A program made the position numbers and the translations under genes. Shown one piece after another: positions 47,761-56,640 of a stretch of DNA of 64,000 bases (positions are counted from its first letter, which is position 1; each line of letters starts with the position of its first letter). The notes under the pieces were generated by a model. That model had not been told where the DNA came from, did not search any database, and saw only the letters and a list, made by a program, of their open reading frames with translations. Source of the stretch: Ruminococcus sp. (GTDB lineage: Bacteria > Bacillota > Clostridia > Oscillospirales > Ruminococcaceae); assembly GCA_029060305.1 (NCBI GenBank), contig JAIDUG010000031.1, forward strand, positions 1-64,000, given 5' to 3'.

Positions 47761-48957
47761 TTAAAGACTGTTTACAGTATATACAAGATTACCGCCGTTG
47801 CGTTTTGCATTGTGCATAACGTTGTCCATTTTAAGAAGCAGTGAACTTACATTCAGGCAGTCATTAGGGAGATAGTGATATATACTGCCCGAGGCTGTAC
47901 ACTGTACCGTGATACTTTCGATAGTAACCGGAGTTGACATAGTGGCACGTATTCTATCTGCCATTCTCTGTATCTGACTGTCCGGAATATCGTCATTGAA
48001 TATAAAGCAAAATTCATTACTTGTAATGTTGTAGATTGTAGCGGAATCCTTAAATTCTTCGTCAAGCATTTCACCGACAGCGGAAAGATATTCGTCACCA
48101 AATTCATATCCGTATGTATCGTTTATTATGCGGAAGTTATCAATATCGAATACCGCTATATTGAACTGCTTTGTTTCAAGTATTTCCGCAATATCGTCTT
48201 CAAGAGCATAACGGTTTTTCATGCCGGTGAGAATATTTGTGAGGGCAATATCGTGCATTTTCTGATTTGAATTTTCGAGTTTTCGACCTGCTGCTGCAAT
48301 CTGTCTTTCCTGTACCTGTAACTGTTGCATACGTCTTTTAGTGGACTTTGAAAGACCGTGTACTATTATTTCGCTGACGATAAGTACAACAAACAAAAAG
48401 ATAAATCCTACACCAAAGAATACAGAGTTACGTTTCATAAGCGTTTCAGCATCATTCTTTCCGATTTCAAGGGTAGCCATAATCATTTCAACTGCCGCAT
48501 TCTGTGTGGGGTGAATTTCCTGAAGATAAATATTTTTCATCTGTTCAGCTTCGAGACCTGCGAAAGAATGTTCAAGATTCAGCAACTTATTATCATATGA
48601 TTCAACGAGGAGTTTTGCGTGATTGTATCTTCTCTTTTCAAGGTCGGAATGTTGTATTTCCTCATATGCTTTCATACTTTTTCTTATATTGTCAAAAGAG
48701 TTGTGAATATTGGTTACATTTCCCATAGGGTTTCCCATATCCGAAACTATCATAAGGACTTCACGGTTTACAGTGAGCAATTCTTCGCTTATGGTAGTCA
48801 TATGCTGGAGTGAGTTCATGTTGCGGTAGTAAACATTTCTTCCGTTATAGAAAATTATCACGCTGTTCACGATATTCAGAATCATAATTATAAAAATCAG
48901 TATGTATGCAACAGTAAAGTTTTTCTGAGTTTTTGAGCCTTTGTAAATATTATCCAT
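47761..48957 (-). CDS. Membrane sensor protein with a degenerate GGDEF domain
   Basis: A 398-residue protein with two membrane segments (residues about 17-37 and 175-200) flanking an extracytoplasmic helical sensor of about 135 residues, then a coiled coil and a GGDEF domain. The fold markers are kept (FDIDNFRIINDTYGYEFGDE), but the signature reads TSNEF near 314 instead of GGDEF, so cyclase activity is doubtful; it may bind GTP or act by protein contact. GGAGG precedes the ATG. It is coexpressed with the sugar-binding lipoprotein upstream. Confidence 0.9.
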   Translation of the reverse strand: MDNIYKGSKTQKNFTVAYILIFIIMILNIVNSVIIFYNGRNVYYRNMNSLQHMTTISEELLTVNREVLMIVSDMGNPMGNVTNIHNSFDNIRKSMKAYEEIQHSDLEKRRYNHAKLLVESYDNKLLNLEHSFAGLEAEQMKNIYLQEIHPTQNAAVEMIMATLEIGKNDAETLMKRNSVFFGVGFIFLFVVLIVSEIIVHGLSKSTKRRMQQLQVQERQIAAAGRKLENSNQKMHDIALTNILTGMKNRYALEDDIAEILETKQFNIAVFDIDNFRIINDTYGYEFGDEYLSAVGEMLDEEFKDSATIYNITSNEFCFIFNDDIPDSQIQRMADRIRATMSTPVTIESITVQCTASGSIYHYLPNDCLNVSSLLLKMDNVMHNAKRNGGNLVYTVNSL

Positions 48958-48971
48958 GTCAAAGTCCTCCG

Positions 48972-49976
48972 TTAATTTCCCATCGGGTTCATAATGAGCT
49001 GAACGTCGCTGTCGTTTATAGTATCTTTTGTGACAAGAGTAGCACCGGTATCAATACTACTTGCAATATTCTGACCGTCTATAATATCTCTGGCATATCT
49101 TACGCCGAGATAGCCCATATTATAAGGATTCTGCACTATAAAGCCGTCAAGCACATCATTTTCGCAGTAATCCTTTGCACTGCTGAAACCGTCACCCTTG
49201 TTGAAACTATCGAAACCTATAACCTGTACAGTATCAGCTTTGCCGAGTTCATCAACAGCCATACACGCTCCGATAGTACCGCCCTGATTTGTTGCATAAA
49301 TAGCGTCAATATCCGGATTGTCATTTATAAGCTGAATGGCAGATTCCTTTGACTGTTCAATATCACCGTTGCCGTTTTCGGTTGCAATGATATTGAATAA
49401 AGTTTCTTCTGATTCTTCGTTATATTTTTCAAGCTGTGATATGAAACCGCTTTTTCTTTCAACGGCAGTCGGGGAAGTAGGGTTGTGAGTGATTATTCCT
49501 ATATTTCCTCTACCGCCGAGAATCTCAGCCATTTTTCTTGCGGAAATAGCACCACCGTATATATTGTTGGTACTTATACATGAAGAGCGTGCTTCTTCTC
49601 TTATATCAGTATCGATAGCTATTACGCTTATACCGTTACTCTGAGCGTTTTTCAGAGCGTCGGCGAGTTCGTCGCTGTCCTCTACCGGTGCGATAACTAT
49701 AACATTTGCTTTTCTTGCAATAGCATTTTTCACATAGTTGACCTGAGCGTTCACGTCTTCTTTTTCCGAGGCTTCATAAGTAATTCTGATGTTCATTTCT
49801 TCGCTTGCATCTTCTGTACCTTTCTTTGTGGAATCCCAGTACTGGTCAAGACTTTTGCTTATTACTGCAATATAAGGCTGATTATCGTCTTTTCCGCAAC
49901 CTCCGGCAAAGAAAAGTGATGATGTAAACGCTCCGAGTGTCAGAATACTCAGAAGTTTTTTTCTGTTTTTTTTCAT
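48972..49976 (-). CDS. Ribose/galactose-type sugar-binding lipoprotein
   Basis: A 334-residue lipoprotein: a basic start (MKKNRKKLLS), hydrophobic segment and lipobox LFFAGGC, then a type I periplasmic-binding domain (YIAVISKSLDQYWDSTKKG, VIVIAPVEDSDELADAL, IDAIYATNQGGTIGACMAVD, VQVIGFDSF). The ATG at 49976 is chosen because it gives a proper lipoprotein signal. There is no ABC permease or ATPase nearby; the only partner is the membrane GGDEF-like gene 14 bases downstream, so it likely feeds sugar sensing rather than uptake. Confidence 0.92.
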   Translation of the reverse strand: MKKNRKKLLSILTLGAFTSSLFFAGGCGKDDNQPYIAVISKSLDQYWDSTKKGTEDASEEMNIRITYEASEKEDVNAQVNYVKNAIARKANVIVIAPVEDSDELADALKNAQSNGISVIAIDTDIREEARSSCISTNNIYGGAISARKMAEILGGRGNIGIITHNPTSPTAVERKSGFISQLEKYNEESEETLFNIIATENGNGDIEQSKESAIQLINDNPDIDAIYATNQGGTIGACMAVDELGKADTVQVIGFDSFNKGDGFSSAKDYCENDVLDGFIVQNPYNMGYLGVRYARDIIDGQNIASSIDTGATLVTKDTINDSDVQLIMNPMGN

Positions 49977-50047
49977 TTCAGGTATAAACCTCCTTAAAAA
50001 TATATTCCCCGAATACATCAGGGATTGTCCCGAAATTATTTATAGAT

Positions 50048-50076
50048 ATTATATCATATAACAGGACGGATTTCAA
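50048..50076 (-). promoter_or_regulatory. Promoter of the sugar-binding/GGDEF pair
   Basis: TTGAAA, 17 bases, TATAAT on the minus strand. The remaining A/T-rich sequence between 50077 and 50248 shows no gene or structure I can name. Confidence 0.75.
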
Positions 50077-50248
50077 GATGATTTTACTGAAATTTCAATA
50101 AAATGTTATGAGATTATGTATAATGATATTCAGTAAAAAGAAACGAAAATTATTATAAATATTTACTGTCTTTTTGATGATATGCATATACTTTCAGTTA
50201 TATTTTTGTAGGAAATATCAAAATTATGTGTAAAATCTTTGCTAACTC

Positions 50249-50277
50249 TTGACTTTTTTTATGATACGTGGTATACT
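50249..50277 (+). promoter_or_regulatory. Promoter of the LRR/kinase/VWA/PP2C cluster
   Basis: TTGACT, 17 bases, TATACT on the plus strand, about 95 bases before the first gene. Confidence 0.75.
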
Positions 50278-50377
50278 TCAATAATAGACAATTGATAATT
50301 ATAATGGTATTGTTATGAATTAAGTTCAGAAATTAAACTATTAAATACGTTCCGATAAAATTAGGAGGATTGGAATT

Positions 50378-51448
50378 ATGTTCTGTGAGAGATGCCGAAA
50401 TGAACTCAGCCCGAATGCCGAAGTATGTCTGAAATGCGGAACACCCGTTTCACACAATGTAGCAGGATTTGAAAATACTGTTGAAATAAAACGTGCCTTG
50501 AAATCTATGATGAATGAACACGGACAGGATATTGTGAAAGATTCAAATAAGTTTGTCTCTCTTTTAAGGGACTATATTCCGGAATATGAAAAGGAATGCC
50601 GTCTGCTAAGAAATATGCTTCAGAGCGGTGTACTTGCTAATATGCTCAGGGAAAGTGAACAAAAAAGTATCGCTATTATGAAAGCAAGGGAATTTATGAT
50701 TTCTGAAATGTTCCTTTCTGAAAATGCCTCCGAATTTGTTCTCGTATGCTTTACATATATGCTCGGTTGGGAATATACCTCAAAGAAAACCGAAAAGCCA
50801 CAGCAGTCAGCAGTCGGTCAGTCTTCCGTTCAGGCGAAACCGGCTGTTCAGAAAAAAGCTCCCATGCCTTTTGATATGCAAATGAAAGTTTTCAGACCGA
50901 CAGATGCCGTAAAATTCCGTCTCAAAGGTAACGTGAAAATTCCTGAAGGTTACACAAAACTCGACAGTTTCGCATTTGACGGATTCGGTTTTATGAAAAA
51001 TGTTGAACTGCCGTCCACACTTGTATCAATAGGCGAATACGCATTTTCGGAATGTAAGAGACTGAAAAGTGTGGATATTCCAGCGTCTGTACAGATAATT
51101 AAACAGGGTGCTTTCAGTCAGTGCGGAAAACTTACTATTGTAAGACTGCCCGACGGTGTTTTTGAAATAGAAGACAATACTTTTTCATTCTGCCACAGTC
51201 TTGAATTGATTGACGTTCCGGAAAGTGTAAGCAGTATCGGCAAGGAGGCTTTTTCCGGCTGTGAAAAACTCCGCAGACTTTTTCTTTCTGAAAATGTAAA
51301 GTTTATAGACGACGGTGCTTTTTCTTACTGTACTTCACTTGTTATAAAGTGTTATGAAAATTCTTACGTTCACCGTTACTGTATCGCAAACGGTCTCAGG
51401 ATTGAAACAGTGGCAAAGGGTACACCTTTCATTAAAGTAAATTCATAA
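50378..51448 (+). CDS. Zinc-ribbon protein with BspA-type leucine-rich repeats
   Basis: A 356-residue cytosolic protein. The N-terminus is a zinc ribbon (Cys3, Cys6, Cys17, Cys20: CERC and CLKC). A helical middle part (about 40-150) and a Gln/Pro/Lys linker follow, then about five BspA-type (LRR_5) repeats of the kind LVSIGEYAFSECKRLKSVDI from about 195 to 345. It has no signal peptide, unlike most BspA proteins, so it probably binds other proteins inside the cell. AGGAGG precedes the ATG. It heads the phosphorylation cluster and may be a substrate or scaffold for the kinase. Confidence 0.88.
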   Translation: MFCERCRNELSPNAEVCLKCGTPVSHNVAGFENTVEIKRALKSMMNEHGQDIVKDSNKFVSLLRDYIPEYEKECRLLRNMLQSGVLANMLRESEQKSIAIMKAREFMISEMFLSENASEFVLVCFTYMLGWEYTSKKTEKPQQSAVGQSSVQAKPAVQKKAPMPFDMQMKVFRPTDAVKFRLKGNVKIPEGYTKLDSFAFDGFGFMKNVELPSTLVSIGEYAFSECKRLKSVDIPASVQIIKQGAFSQCGKLTIVRLPDGVFEIEDNTFSFCHSLELIDVPESVSSIGKEAFSGCEKLRRLFLSENVKFIDDGAFSYCTSLVIKCYENSYVHRYCIANGLRIETVAKGTPFIKVNS

Positions 51449-51476
51449 ATACAATCTCAGGAAAGGACTGAATTAA

Positions 51477-52820
51477 TTGATAGAACTCAAAATAGGCGAA
51501 CAGATAGAAATGGAATACGGCGGTTGTGCTACCGTAAAGAAAATACTTGGCAGTGGTGGTCAGGGTATAGTATATCTTGTTGATTTCAACGGTATAGACT
51601 ATGCTCTCAAATGGTATGACATTGACAAAATCAAAAACGCCAGAGCGTTCCGTAAAAATATCGAAAATAACATAAAAGACGGTGCACCGAGTGATAAATT
51701 TCTGTGGCCGAAATATCTCACAAGGGAAAATCCTGACGGAACTTTCGGTTATATAATGGACTTGCGTCCGCAGGGTTATGATTCGTTTGTTGATATTCTC
51801 AATACTTACAGACTTGATATTGACGAGCTTACAGGTCGTGCAACAAAGGTTTCAGTACAGTTTGCAAGCCTTTACGCAATGGTTACCGCTGTAATCAATA
51901 TCGTAAACGCTTTCAGACAGCTTCACCGTGCCGGAAAAAGTTATCAGGATTTGAATGACGGCGGTTTCTTCATTAACGTAAATACCGGAGATATTCTTGT
52001 ATGTGACTGCGACAATATCGCTCCGGACGGAAGTAATTTCGGAATAGGCGGTAAGCCTGGTTATATGGCACCTGAGATTGTGAGGGGTATTTCAAAACCA
52101 AATGTACAGACAGATAAATATTCACTCGCTGTTGTTCTTTTCAAACTTCTCTTCAGAGGTGACCCTATGGAAGGCGAAAAGGTTGTAAAGGACGTATGCC
52201 TCACTGAAACTTCAGAACTCAAACATTACGGACAGCAGGCTGTTTTCGTTTATGACCCCGATAATACTTCAAACCGTCCTGTACGTGGTATTCACGACAA
52301 TGTAATAAAATTCTGGCGAATATATCCTGCTTATGTGCGTGAGGCTTTTATAAAGTCTTTTACTATCGGTATAAGAGAACCTAACAAGCGTATTATCGAA
52401 AATGAATGGCAGAAACTTTTTATCAGACTGCGTTCTGAAATTATCGTGTGTACTTGCGGAAGAACTAATTTCACTTCTATGTTTGAGATAATAGACGAAT
52501 CAACTTATAGATGTCCGAAATGCGGAGCAGAGTTTATCAGTCTCGCTTTCAGCAACCGTGATTATCGTATACCTTTATATATAGGAAGTAAATTCTATAA
52601 GTGCGAAATTGACCCCCGTTCTGACGATTTTCAGACGGTTGCCGGTGAACTTGTCGAAAATAAACTCAAACCCGGTATGCTCGGCATAAAGAACAGCTCC
52701 GGCAATACGTGGCGTGTAAAAATGCCCGACGGTGTTTTTTATGATATAGTTTCCGGAAAAGGTTTTCCGCTCTGGAAAGGACTGGAAATTGATTTCGGCA
52801 GTGTAAACGCTCATATTTAA
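51477..52820 (+). CDS. Atypical Ser/Thr protein kinase with C-terminal zinc ribbon (TerY-P triad type)
   Basis: A 447-residue protein starting at TTG (AAAGGA nine bases before). Kinase motifs: glycine loop GSGGQG (25-30), Lys45 in YALKWYD, catalytic loop YQDLNDGGFFIN near 157 in place of HRDLKxxN, CDCDN near 178 in place of DFG, then GKPGYMAPEIVRG. The C-terminal part has CTCG and CPKCG, a zinc ribbon. This form (DLND/DCDN plus zinc ribbon) is known for kinases beside TerY-like VWA and PP2C genes, as here. It should phosphorylate cytosolic partners. Confidence 0.9.
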   Translation: MIELKIGEQIEMEYGGCATVKKILGSGGQGIVYLVDFNGIDYALKWYDIDKIKNARAFRKNIENNIKDGAPSDKFLWPKYLTRENPDGTFGYIMDLRPQGYDSFVDILNTYRLDIDELTGRATKVSVQFASLYAMVTAVINIVNAFRQLHRAGKSYQDLNDGGFFINVNTGDILVCDCDNIAPDGSNFGIGGKPGYMAPEIVRGISKPNVQTDKYSLAVVLFKLLFRGDPMEGEKVVKDVCLTETSELKHYGQQAVFVYDPDNTSNRPVRGIHDNVIKFWRIYPAYVREAFIKSFTIGIREPNKRIIENEWQKLFIRLRSEIIVCTCGRTNFTSMFEIIDESTYRCPKCGAEFISLAFSNRDYRIPLYIGSKFYKCEIDPRSDDFQTVAGELVENKLKPGMLGIKNSSGNTWRVKMPDGVFYDIVSGKGFPLWKGLEIDFGSVNAHI

Positions 52821-52875
52821 GATTTTTACGGTCTTATCGGCGTATACAATGGATATGAAAGGGAGTATTTGATTT

Positions 52876-53700
52876 ATGAGCAAAGATATGAATGAAAAAA
52901 ATGCGAAAATGTCAGCAGGTGAAGATTTTGACAATATGCTTGATTTTGACGACGATGACCCGCTCAGTGCGACAAGCGTCTCGAAAAAGAGCCTTGTAAT
53001 ATTTTTTCTTATTGATACATCAGGAAGTATGAAAGGTACTAAAATCGGCGAACTTAACACCGTTATGGAAGAACTTATTCCGGAAATCCGCCGTGTAGGT
53101 GAGGCAGATACGGACGTTAAAGTTGCTGTACTTACTTTCGCTAACAGCGTTATGTGGATGTATTCTGAACCTATTTCGATTGAAGATTTTGAATGGACTC
53201 GTCTGAGAGCCGACGGCGTTACAAGTATGGGTGAGGCTTTCCGTGAGCTTTCTATCAGAATGTCAAGGAACAGTTTCCTCAGTTCTCCGTCACTTTCATT
53301 TGCTCCTGTAATGTTCCTTATGACTGACGGCTATCCGTCTGACGATTATAAGGCAGGTCTTGAAGCACTTCAGAAAAACAGCTGGTATAAATTCGGACTT
53401 AAAGCAGCACTTGGTATCGGCAAGGAAGCTAACGACGATATGCTCGCTGAATTTACCGGCACTAAAGATACAGTTGTACACGCTTATTCAGGCGGACAGC
53501 TTGCACAGATGATTAAGATTATTGCTGTAACTTCTTCTCAGATAGGAAGTAAGAGTATGACACTTTCTGACGATACAAGCCACGAACTCAGCGCACAGGA
53601 CGTTTATTCGGCTAAACAGAAAATGCTCGGACAGCAGATTCAGGACCTTGTTAAATCACAGGATTATCCCGACACCGTTCCTTTCGATTCCGGCTGGTAA
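52876..53700 (+). CDS. TerY-like von Willebrand factor A domain protein
   Basis: A 274-residue cytosolic VWA protein with a complete metal-ion-dependent adhesion site: DTSGS at residues 47-51, the Thr in ADGVTSMGEAF and the Asp in FLMTDGYPSDDY. An acidic N-terminal tail (Asp/Glu-rich) precedes it, and a 40-residue tail follows. AAGGGAG precedes the ATG. VWA, kinase and PP2C together form the TerY-P triad known from comparative genomics of tellurite-resistance-type systems. Confidence 0.92.
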   Translation: MSKDMNEKNAKMSAGEDFDNMLDFDDDDPLSATSVSKKSLVIFFLIDTSGSMKGTKIGELNTVMEELIPEIRRVGEADTDVKVAVLTFANSVMWMYSEPISIEDFEWTRLRADGVTSMGEAFRELSIRMSRNSFLSSPSLSFAPVMFLMTDGYPSDDYKAGLEALQKNSWYKFGLKAALGIGKEANDDMLAEFTGTKDTVVHAYSGGQLAQMIKIIAVTSSQIGSKSMTLSDDTSHELSAQDVYSAKQKMLGQQIQDLVKSQDYPDTVPFDSGW

Positions 53701-53737
53701 TCTAATACTATATGCTGACCGAAAGGAGTGCTTATAA

Positions 53738-54703
53738 ATGTTTAATGGTTTTTGTCATACCGTTATCGGAGCAAGTCATATAGCAAGCGGTACTGTATGT
53801 CAGGATTCTTCTGTATTCAGGACGTATGAAAACTATGGTATCGCAATTGTTGCGGACGGTCATGGAAGCAAAAAGCATTTCAGAAGTGACAAGGGTTCTG
53901 AAATGGCTGTAAAAGCGGCACTCGATACGGTTGAGGAATTTTACAAAGACCCTGATGCCTTTGAGGAAAGTTTTCTGAATGACCCCGACAATATAATCAA
54001 AAAAATGGAGAAGAACATAATCTCACGCTGGAACAGGCTTGTTATACATCATTACACCCACAACCCTTACACCGACAAGGAAAAAGAACCTTTTACGGAA
54101 AAAGAATTTAAACGTATAAAAGTTGAATCGGTGTATGGCACTACTCTTATTGTGGCAGTTATGGGCAGAAAATTCACGTTCGGCACACAGATAGGCGACG
54201 GCAGTCTTGTGCAGATTTGCGACGACGCTTCCGCTGAAATGCCTATCGCTTATGAGGAAAGTGCACCTGCAAACATAACGGCTTCAATGTGCAACAGTCA
54301 GGCGATAAACTATTTTAACAGTTTCTATAATATTGATGAAAAGCCTGTTGCTGTTTTTGTATCGACAGACGGTCTTTACACGTCTTTCAGAAGTGACGAG
54401 GATTTCCTTGACTATCATAGTATTCTTGCAAATCAGCTTGCAAATATAGATGATTTCAGTCCTTCAATCCGCAAGAATCTTTCAAAGAGGGCAAAGTGCG
54501 GTACTCAGGACGATACTTCACTGGCGTGTGTTTTTGACTGCGAAGTGCTTGCAAAAAGGCTTGAAGACCTTAGCGAACAGGTTGAGGTGAATAAAATTCA
54601 CGCTTCTATGCGTAAGGCTGAACGCAAGGCACGTATGGAAAAGCAAAAACTTAAAAATTCAATTAACAACGCACGTTACGAGGCAGAAGAGGATTCAATA
54701 TGA
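53738..54703 (+). CDS. PP2C-type protein phosphatase
   Basis: A 321-residue protein with the PP2C metal motifs: VADGHGSKKHFRSDKGSEMA near 39, FGTQIGDGSLVQI near 150, STDGLYTSF near 210 and CGTQDDTSLACVFD near 258. The C-terminal 50 residues are a basic coiled coil. It should reverse the phosphorylation made by the neighbouring kinase. GAAAGGAG precedes the ATG. Confidence 0.93.
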   Translation: MFNGFCHTVIGASHIASGTVCQDSSVFRTYENYGIAIVADGHGSKKHFRSDKGSEMAVKAALDTVEEFYKDPDAFEESFLNDPDNIIKKMEKNIISRWNRLVIHHYTHNPYTDKEKEPFTEKEFKRIKVESVYGTTLIVAVMGRKFTFGTQIGDGSLVQICDDASAEMPIAYEESAPANITASMCNSQAINYFNSFYNIDEKPVAVFVSTDGLYTSFRSDEDFLDYHSILANQLANIDDFSPSIRKNLSKRAKCGTQDDTSLACVFDCEVLAKRLEDLSEQVEVNKIHASMRKAERKARMEKQKLKNSINNARYEAEEDSI

Positions 54704-54715
54704 CAGTGAGTAATT

Positions 54716-55072
54716 ATGGAAAAGTATGAGCGGGAAATCGAAAACAAACGTATTTTTCAGGAAAAAGATGAAGTGCTTTCGTATCTTGCATATTACGACC
54801 GCCTCACACATATGCCTGACAGGCACTTGTTTATTGAAAACCTTGACTTACAGAATAAACAGTGTGCCGTTGTCTGCATAAACCTTGACGACTTCCGAAG
54901 AATAAACGATAATTTCGGAATGACTGCCAGTGACGAATTTGCAGTTATTCTCATTGACAATAATACAAGTCAGGATATTATTAATTTTGCAGGTCAGGTG
55001 CATAGTATCTTCTTTGAACCGATAAACGTTGACGGAAAGAATGAAATATGTTTCTTTAGTCAGGCAGTATAA
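54716..55072 (+). CDS. Shrunken, probably inactive GGDEF protein
   Basis: A 118-residue protein with the start of a GGDEF domain (YYDRLTHMPDRHLFIENL, CINLDDFRRINDNFG), directly followed by TASDEFAVILIDN, the site of the GGDEF signature. The about 35 residues normally between NDNFG and GGDEF are missing, and the signature reads ASDEF. No cyclase activity is expected. It has only a weak ribosome site. It lies 12 bases after PP2C. Confidence 0.8.
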   Translation: MEKYEREIENKRIFQEKDEVLSYLAYYDRLTHMPDRHLFIENLDLQNKQCAVVCINLDDFRRINDNFGMTASDEFAVILIDNNTSQDIINFAGQVHSIFFEPINVDGKNEICFFSQAV

Positions 55073-55083
55073 TTATTTGATTG

Positions 55084-55111
55084 TTTCACGTTTCTTTATG
55101 GGAGCGTGAAA
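55084..55111 (+). terminator. Terminator of the phosphorylation cluster
   Basis: TTTCACG and CGTGAAA form a 7-base stem with a moderately long loop, followed by TTTTTTT. Confidence 0.8.
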
Positions 55112-55139
55112 TTTTTTTCTACAGAATGTTATTTTTTTG

Positions 55140-55168
55140 TTGACAAACTATCTGCAATGCAGTATAAT
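55140..55168 (+). promoter_or_regulatory. Promoter of the deaminase-like gene
   Basis: TTGACA, 17 bases, TATAAT: a perfect consensus promoter on the plus strand. Confidence 0.92.
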
Positions 55169-55262
55169 TATACATATGTGAATAATATCAGAAAATAAAT
55201 TTACTTACATTCCGGAGTATGCTTTTCACATTCCGGTAAAAATGAAAGGATATGGGTTTTAA

Positions 55263-56519
55263 GTGGAATTATTGGAATTGTATAACAAAGCTATGGAACT
55301 TGTTGAAGATGTGAAGAAATTCAGACCTCAGATTGCTGACAACGGGGATTTTTCACTCTGCGTTGTAGTAAACAGTAATGATGAAATTTATGCAGGTGTG
55401 ACAGGAATCAGAATAAGCGAGGGAAAAGTTATAAAGGCTTGTTCGGAATACAATGCCCTTATGTCAATGCTTTTTGACGGTCATATCAATGCAAAACAGA
55501 TGATGACTGTTTCTGTTGCTGACGGAAGTATATGCCGTCCATGCAGTGAATGTATGGATATGCTTTACAAGGCAGATGAAAATAATACTCAGTGTGAAAT
55601 TGCAGTTACCAGAGAAGAATCTGTAAAGGCGTGTGAACTGGAAAATATGCAGACCTCAATGAATGAAATTTCTGAACCTGTAAATATTCACCCTCCTGTT
55701 GAAGAAGTACCGGCTTTTTCTGAAGAACCTATAAGCGAAAGTTTCAGTTTTGAAGAGAAGTTTGGTTTCGATTTTGACGATACACCGGCTACTCCTGTAC
55801 AGACACTTTCACCTCAGAACAGCGAACCGGAAAACGTTCAGCCGGAACAGCCTGTTAATCCTTATACGGAACAGTATCAGAATATTCCACAAGGTATGAA
55901 TCCGCAGTTTGTACAGCCTAATAATATGCCTGCATATACTCAGTCACAAGGTTATCCGTATCAGCAACAACAAGGCTATCCGCAAGGTTATCCGTATCCT
56001 CAACAGCCGGTTTATCCGCAGGGCTATCCTTATCCTCAACAGCCTTATCCTCAGCAGAATAACTATCCTCAGCCCAATAATATGAATCCACAGTTTGTAC
56101 AGCCGGATATGCAATATGGATATTCACAGCAGAATTATCAGCCTTACGGACAGCAACCTGTCCAGTCCGCTAATCAGGGAAATTTCCCGTATAATAATGC
56201 ACAGCCATATCCTCAGAACTCCATAAGTAACAGTCAGCCTTTGCAGAATGTTTCACCTCACCAGTCTGCACCATATGCTTCGAGCCGTTCACATACTATA
56301 GGCTCTGTACCTCTTTCGGGAGAGGGAAAATCAAAATTCAGACAGCGTCTCAATAAATTTATGGGTGAGGAGTCTCCTGTTATATCTCCTGAGCCTGTCC
56401 GCAAATCAGCAGAGGAAAGTCTTTCAAAGAGTGAGATAAAGAAACTTGCACGTGACAAAAAGAAAATGGCTAAAGTAAACGCTGATTTCAAGAAACGTAT
56501 GAAAGATTTGGGATATTGA
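55263..56519 (+). CDS. Cytidine-deaminase-like protein with a Tyr/Pro/Gln-rich tail
   Basis: A 418-residue protein starting at GTG (AAAGGA about 12 bases before). Residues 1-120 fit a cytidine-deaminase fold: KACSEYNALMSM (CxE motif) near 61 and CRPCSECMDML (PCxxC) near 87 carry the zinc ligands and the proton-shuttle Glu. Then an acidic linker, and from about 200 to 330 a low-complexity region of repeats such as GYPYPQQP. The C-terminal 70 residues are basic. No signal peptide. The deaminase part may be active on a nucleoside or be a sensor. Confidence 0.8.
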   Translation: MELLELYNKAMELVEDVKKFRPQIADNGDFSLCVVVNSNDEIYAGVTGIRISEGKVIKACSEYNALMSMLFDGHINAKQMMTVSVADGSICRPCSECMDMLYKADENNTQCEIAVTREESVKACELENMQTSMNEISEPVNIHPPVEEVPAFSEEPISESFSFEEKFGFDFDDTPATPVQTLSPQNSEPENVQPEQPVNPYTEQYQNIPQGMNPQFVQPNNMPAYTQSQGYPYQQQQGYPQGYPYPQQPVYPQGYPYPQQPYPQQNNYPQPNNMNPQFVQPDMQYGYSQQNYQPYGQQPVQSANQGNFPYNNAQPYPQNSISNSQPLQNVSPHQSAPYASSRSHTIGSVPLSGEGKSKFRQRLNKFMGEESPVISPEPVRKSAEESLSKSEIKKLARDKKKMAKVNADFKKRMKDLGY

Positions 56520-56527
56520 TATATTTA

Positions 56528-56556
56528 ACTCTCCGTTGTTTTTCCTGACGGAGAGT
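56528..56556 (+). terminator. Terminator of the deaminase-like gene
   Basis: ACTCTCCGT and ACGGAGAGT form a 9-base stem followed by TTTTTG. Confidence 0.88.
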
Positions 56557-56583
56557 TTTTTGCGGATTTTTTTGTCGTACCTA

Positions 56584-56612
56584 TTGGAATGTAAACGATT
56601 TTGTGTTATAAT
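56584..56612 (+). promoter_or_regulatory. Promoter of trmB and probably the pyrimidine cluster
   Basis: TTGGAA, 17 bases, TATAAT on the plus strand. Confidence 0.8.
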
Positions 56613-56640
56613 TAGGTTAGTACATTATGGGAGGTAATTT

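Noticed and set aside
50779..50930. LRR protein as a surface adhesin of BspA type
   Set aside because: There is no signal peptide or anchor; the N-terminus is a cytosolic-type zinc ribbon.
55900..56110. Tyr/Pro/Gln codon repeats as a CRISPR-like array
   Set aside because: The repeats are coding, short, irregular and without spacers.
55918..56127. Minus-strand frame opposite the Tyr/Pro/Gln repeats
   Set aside because: It is an antisense shadow of the repeats: low complexity and no ribosome site.
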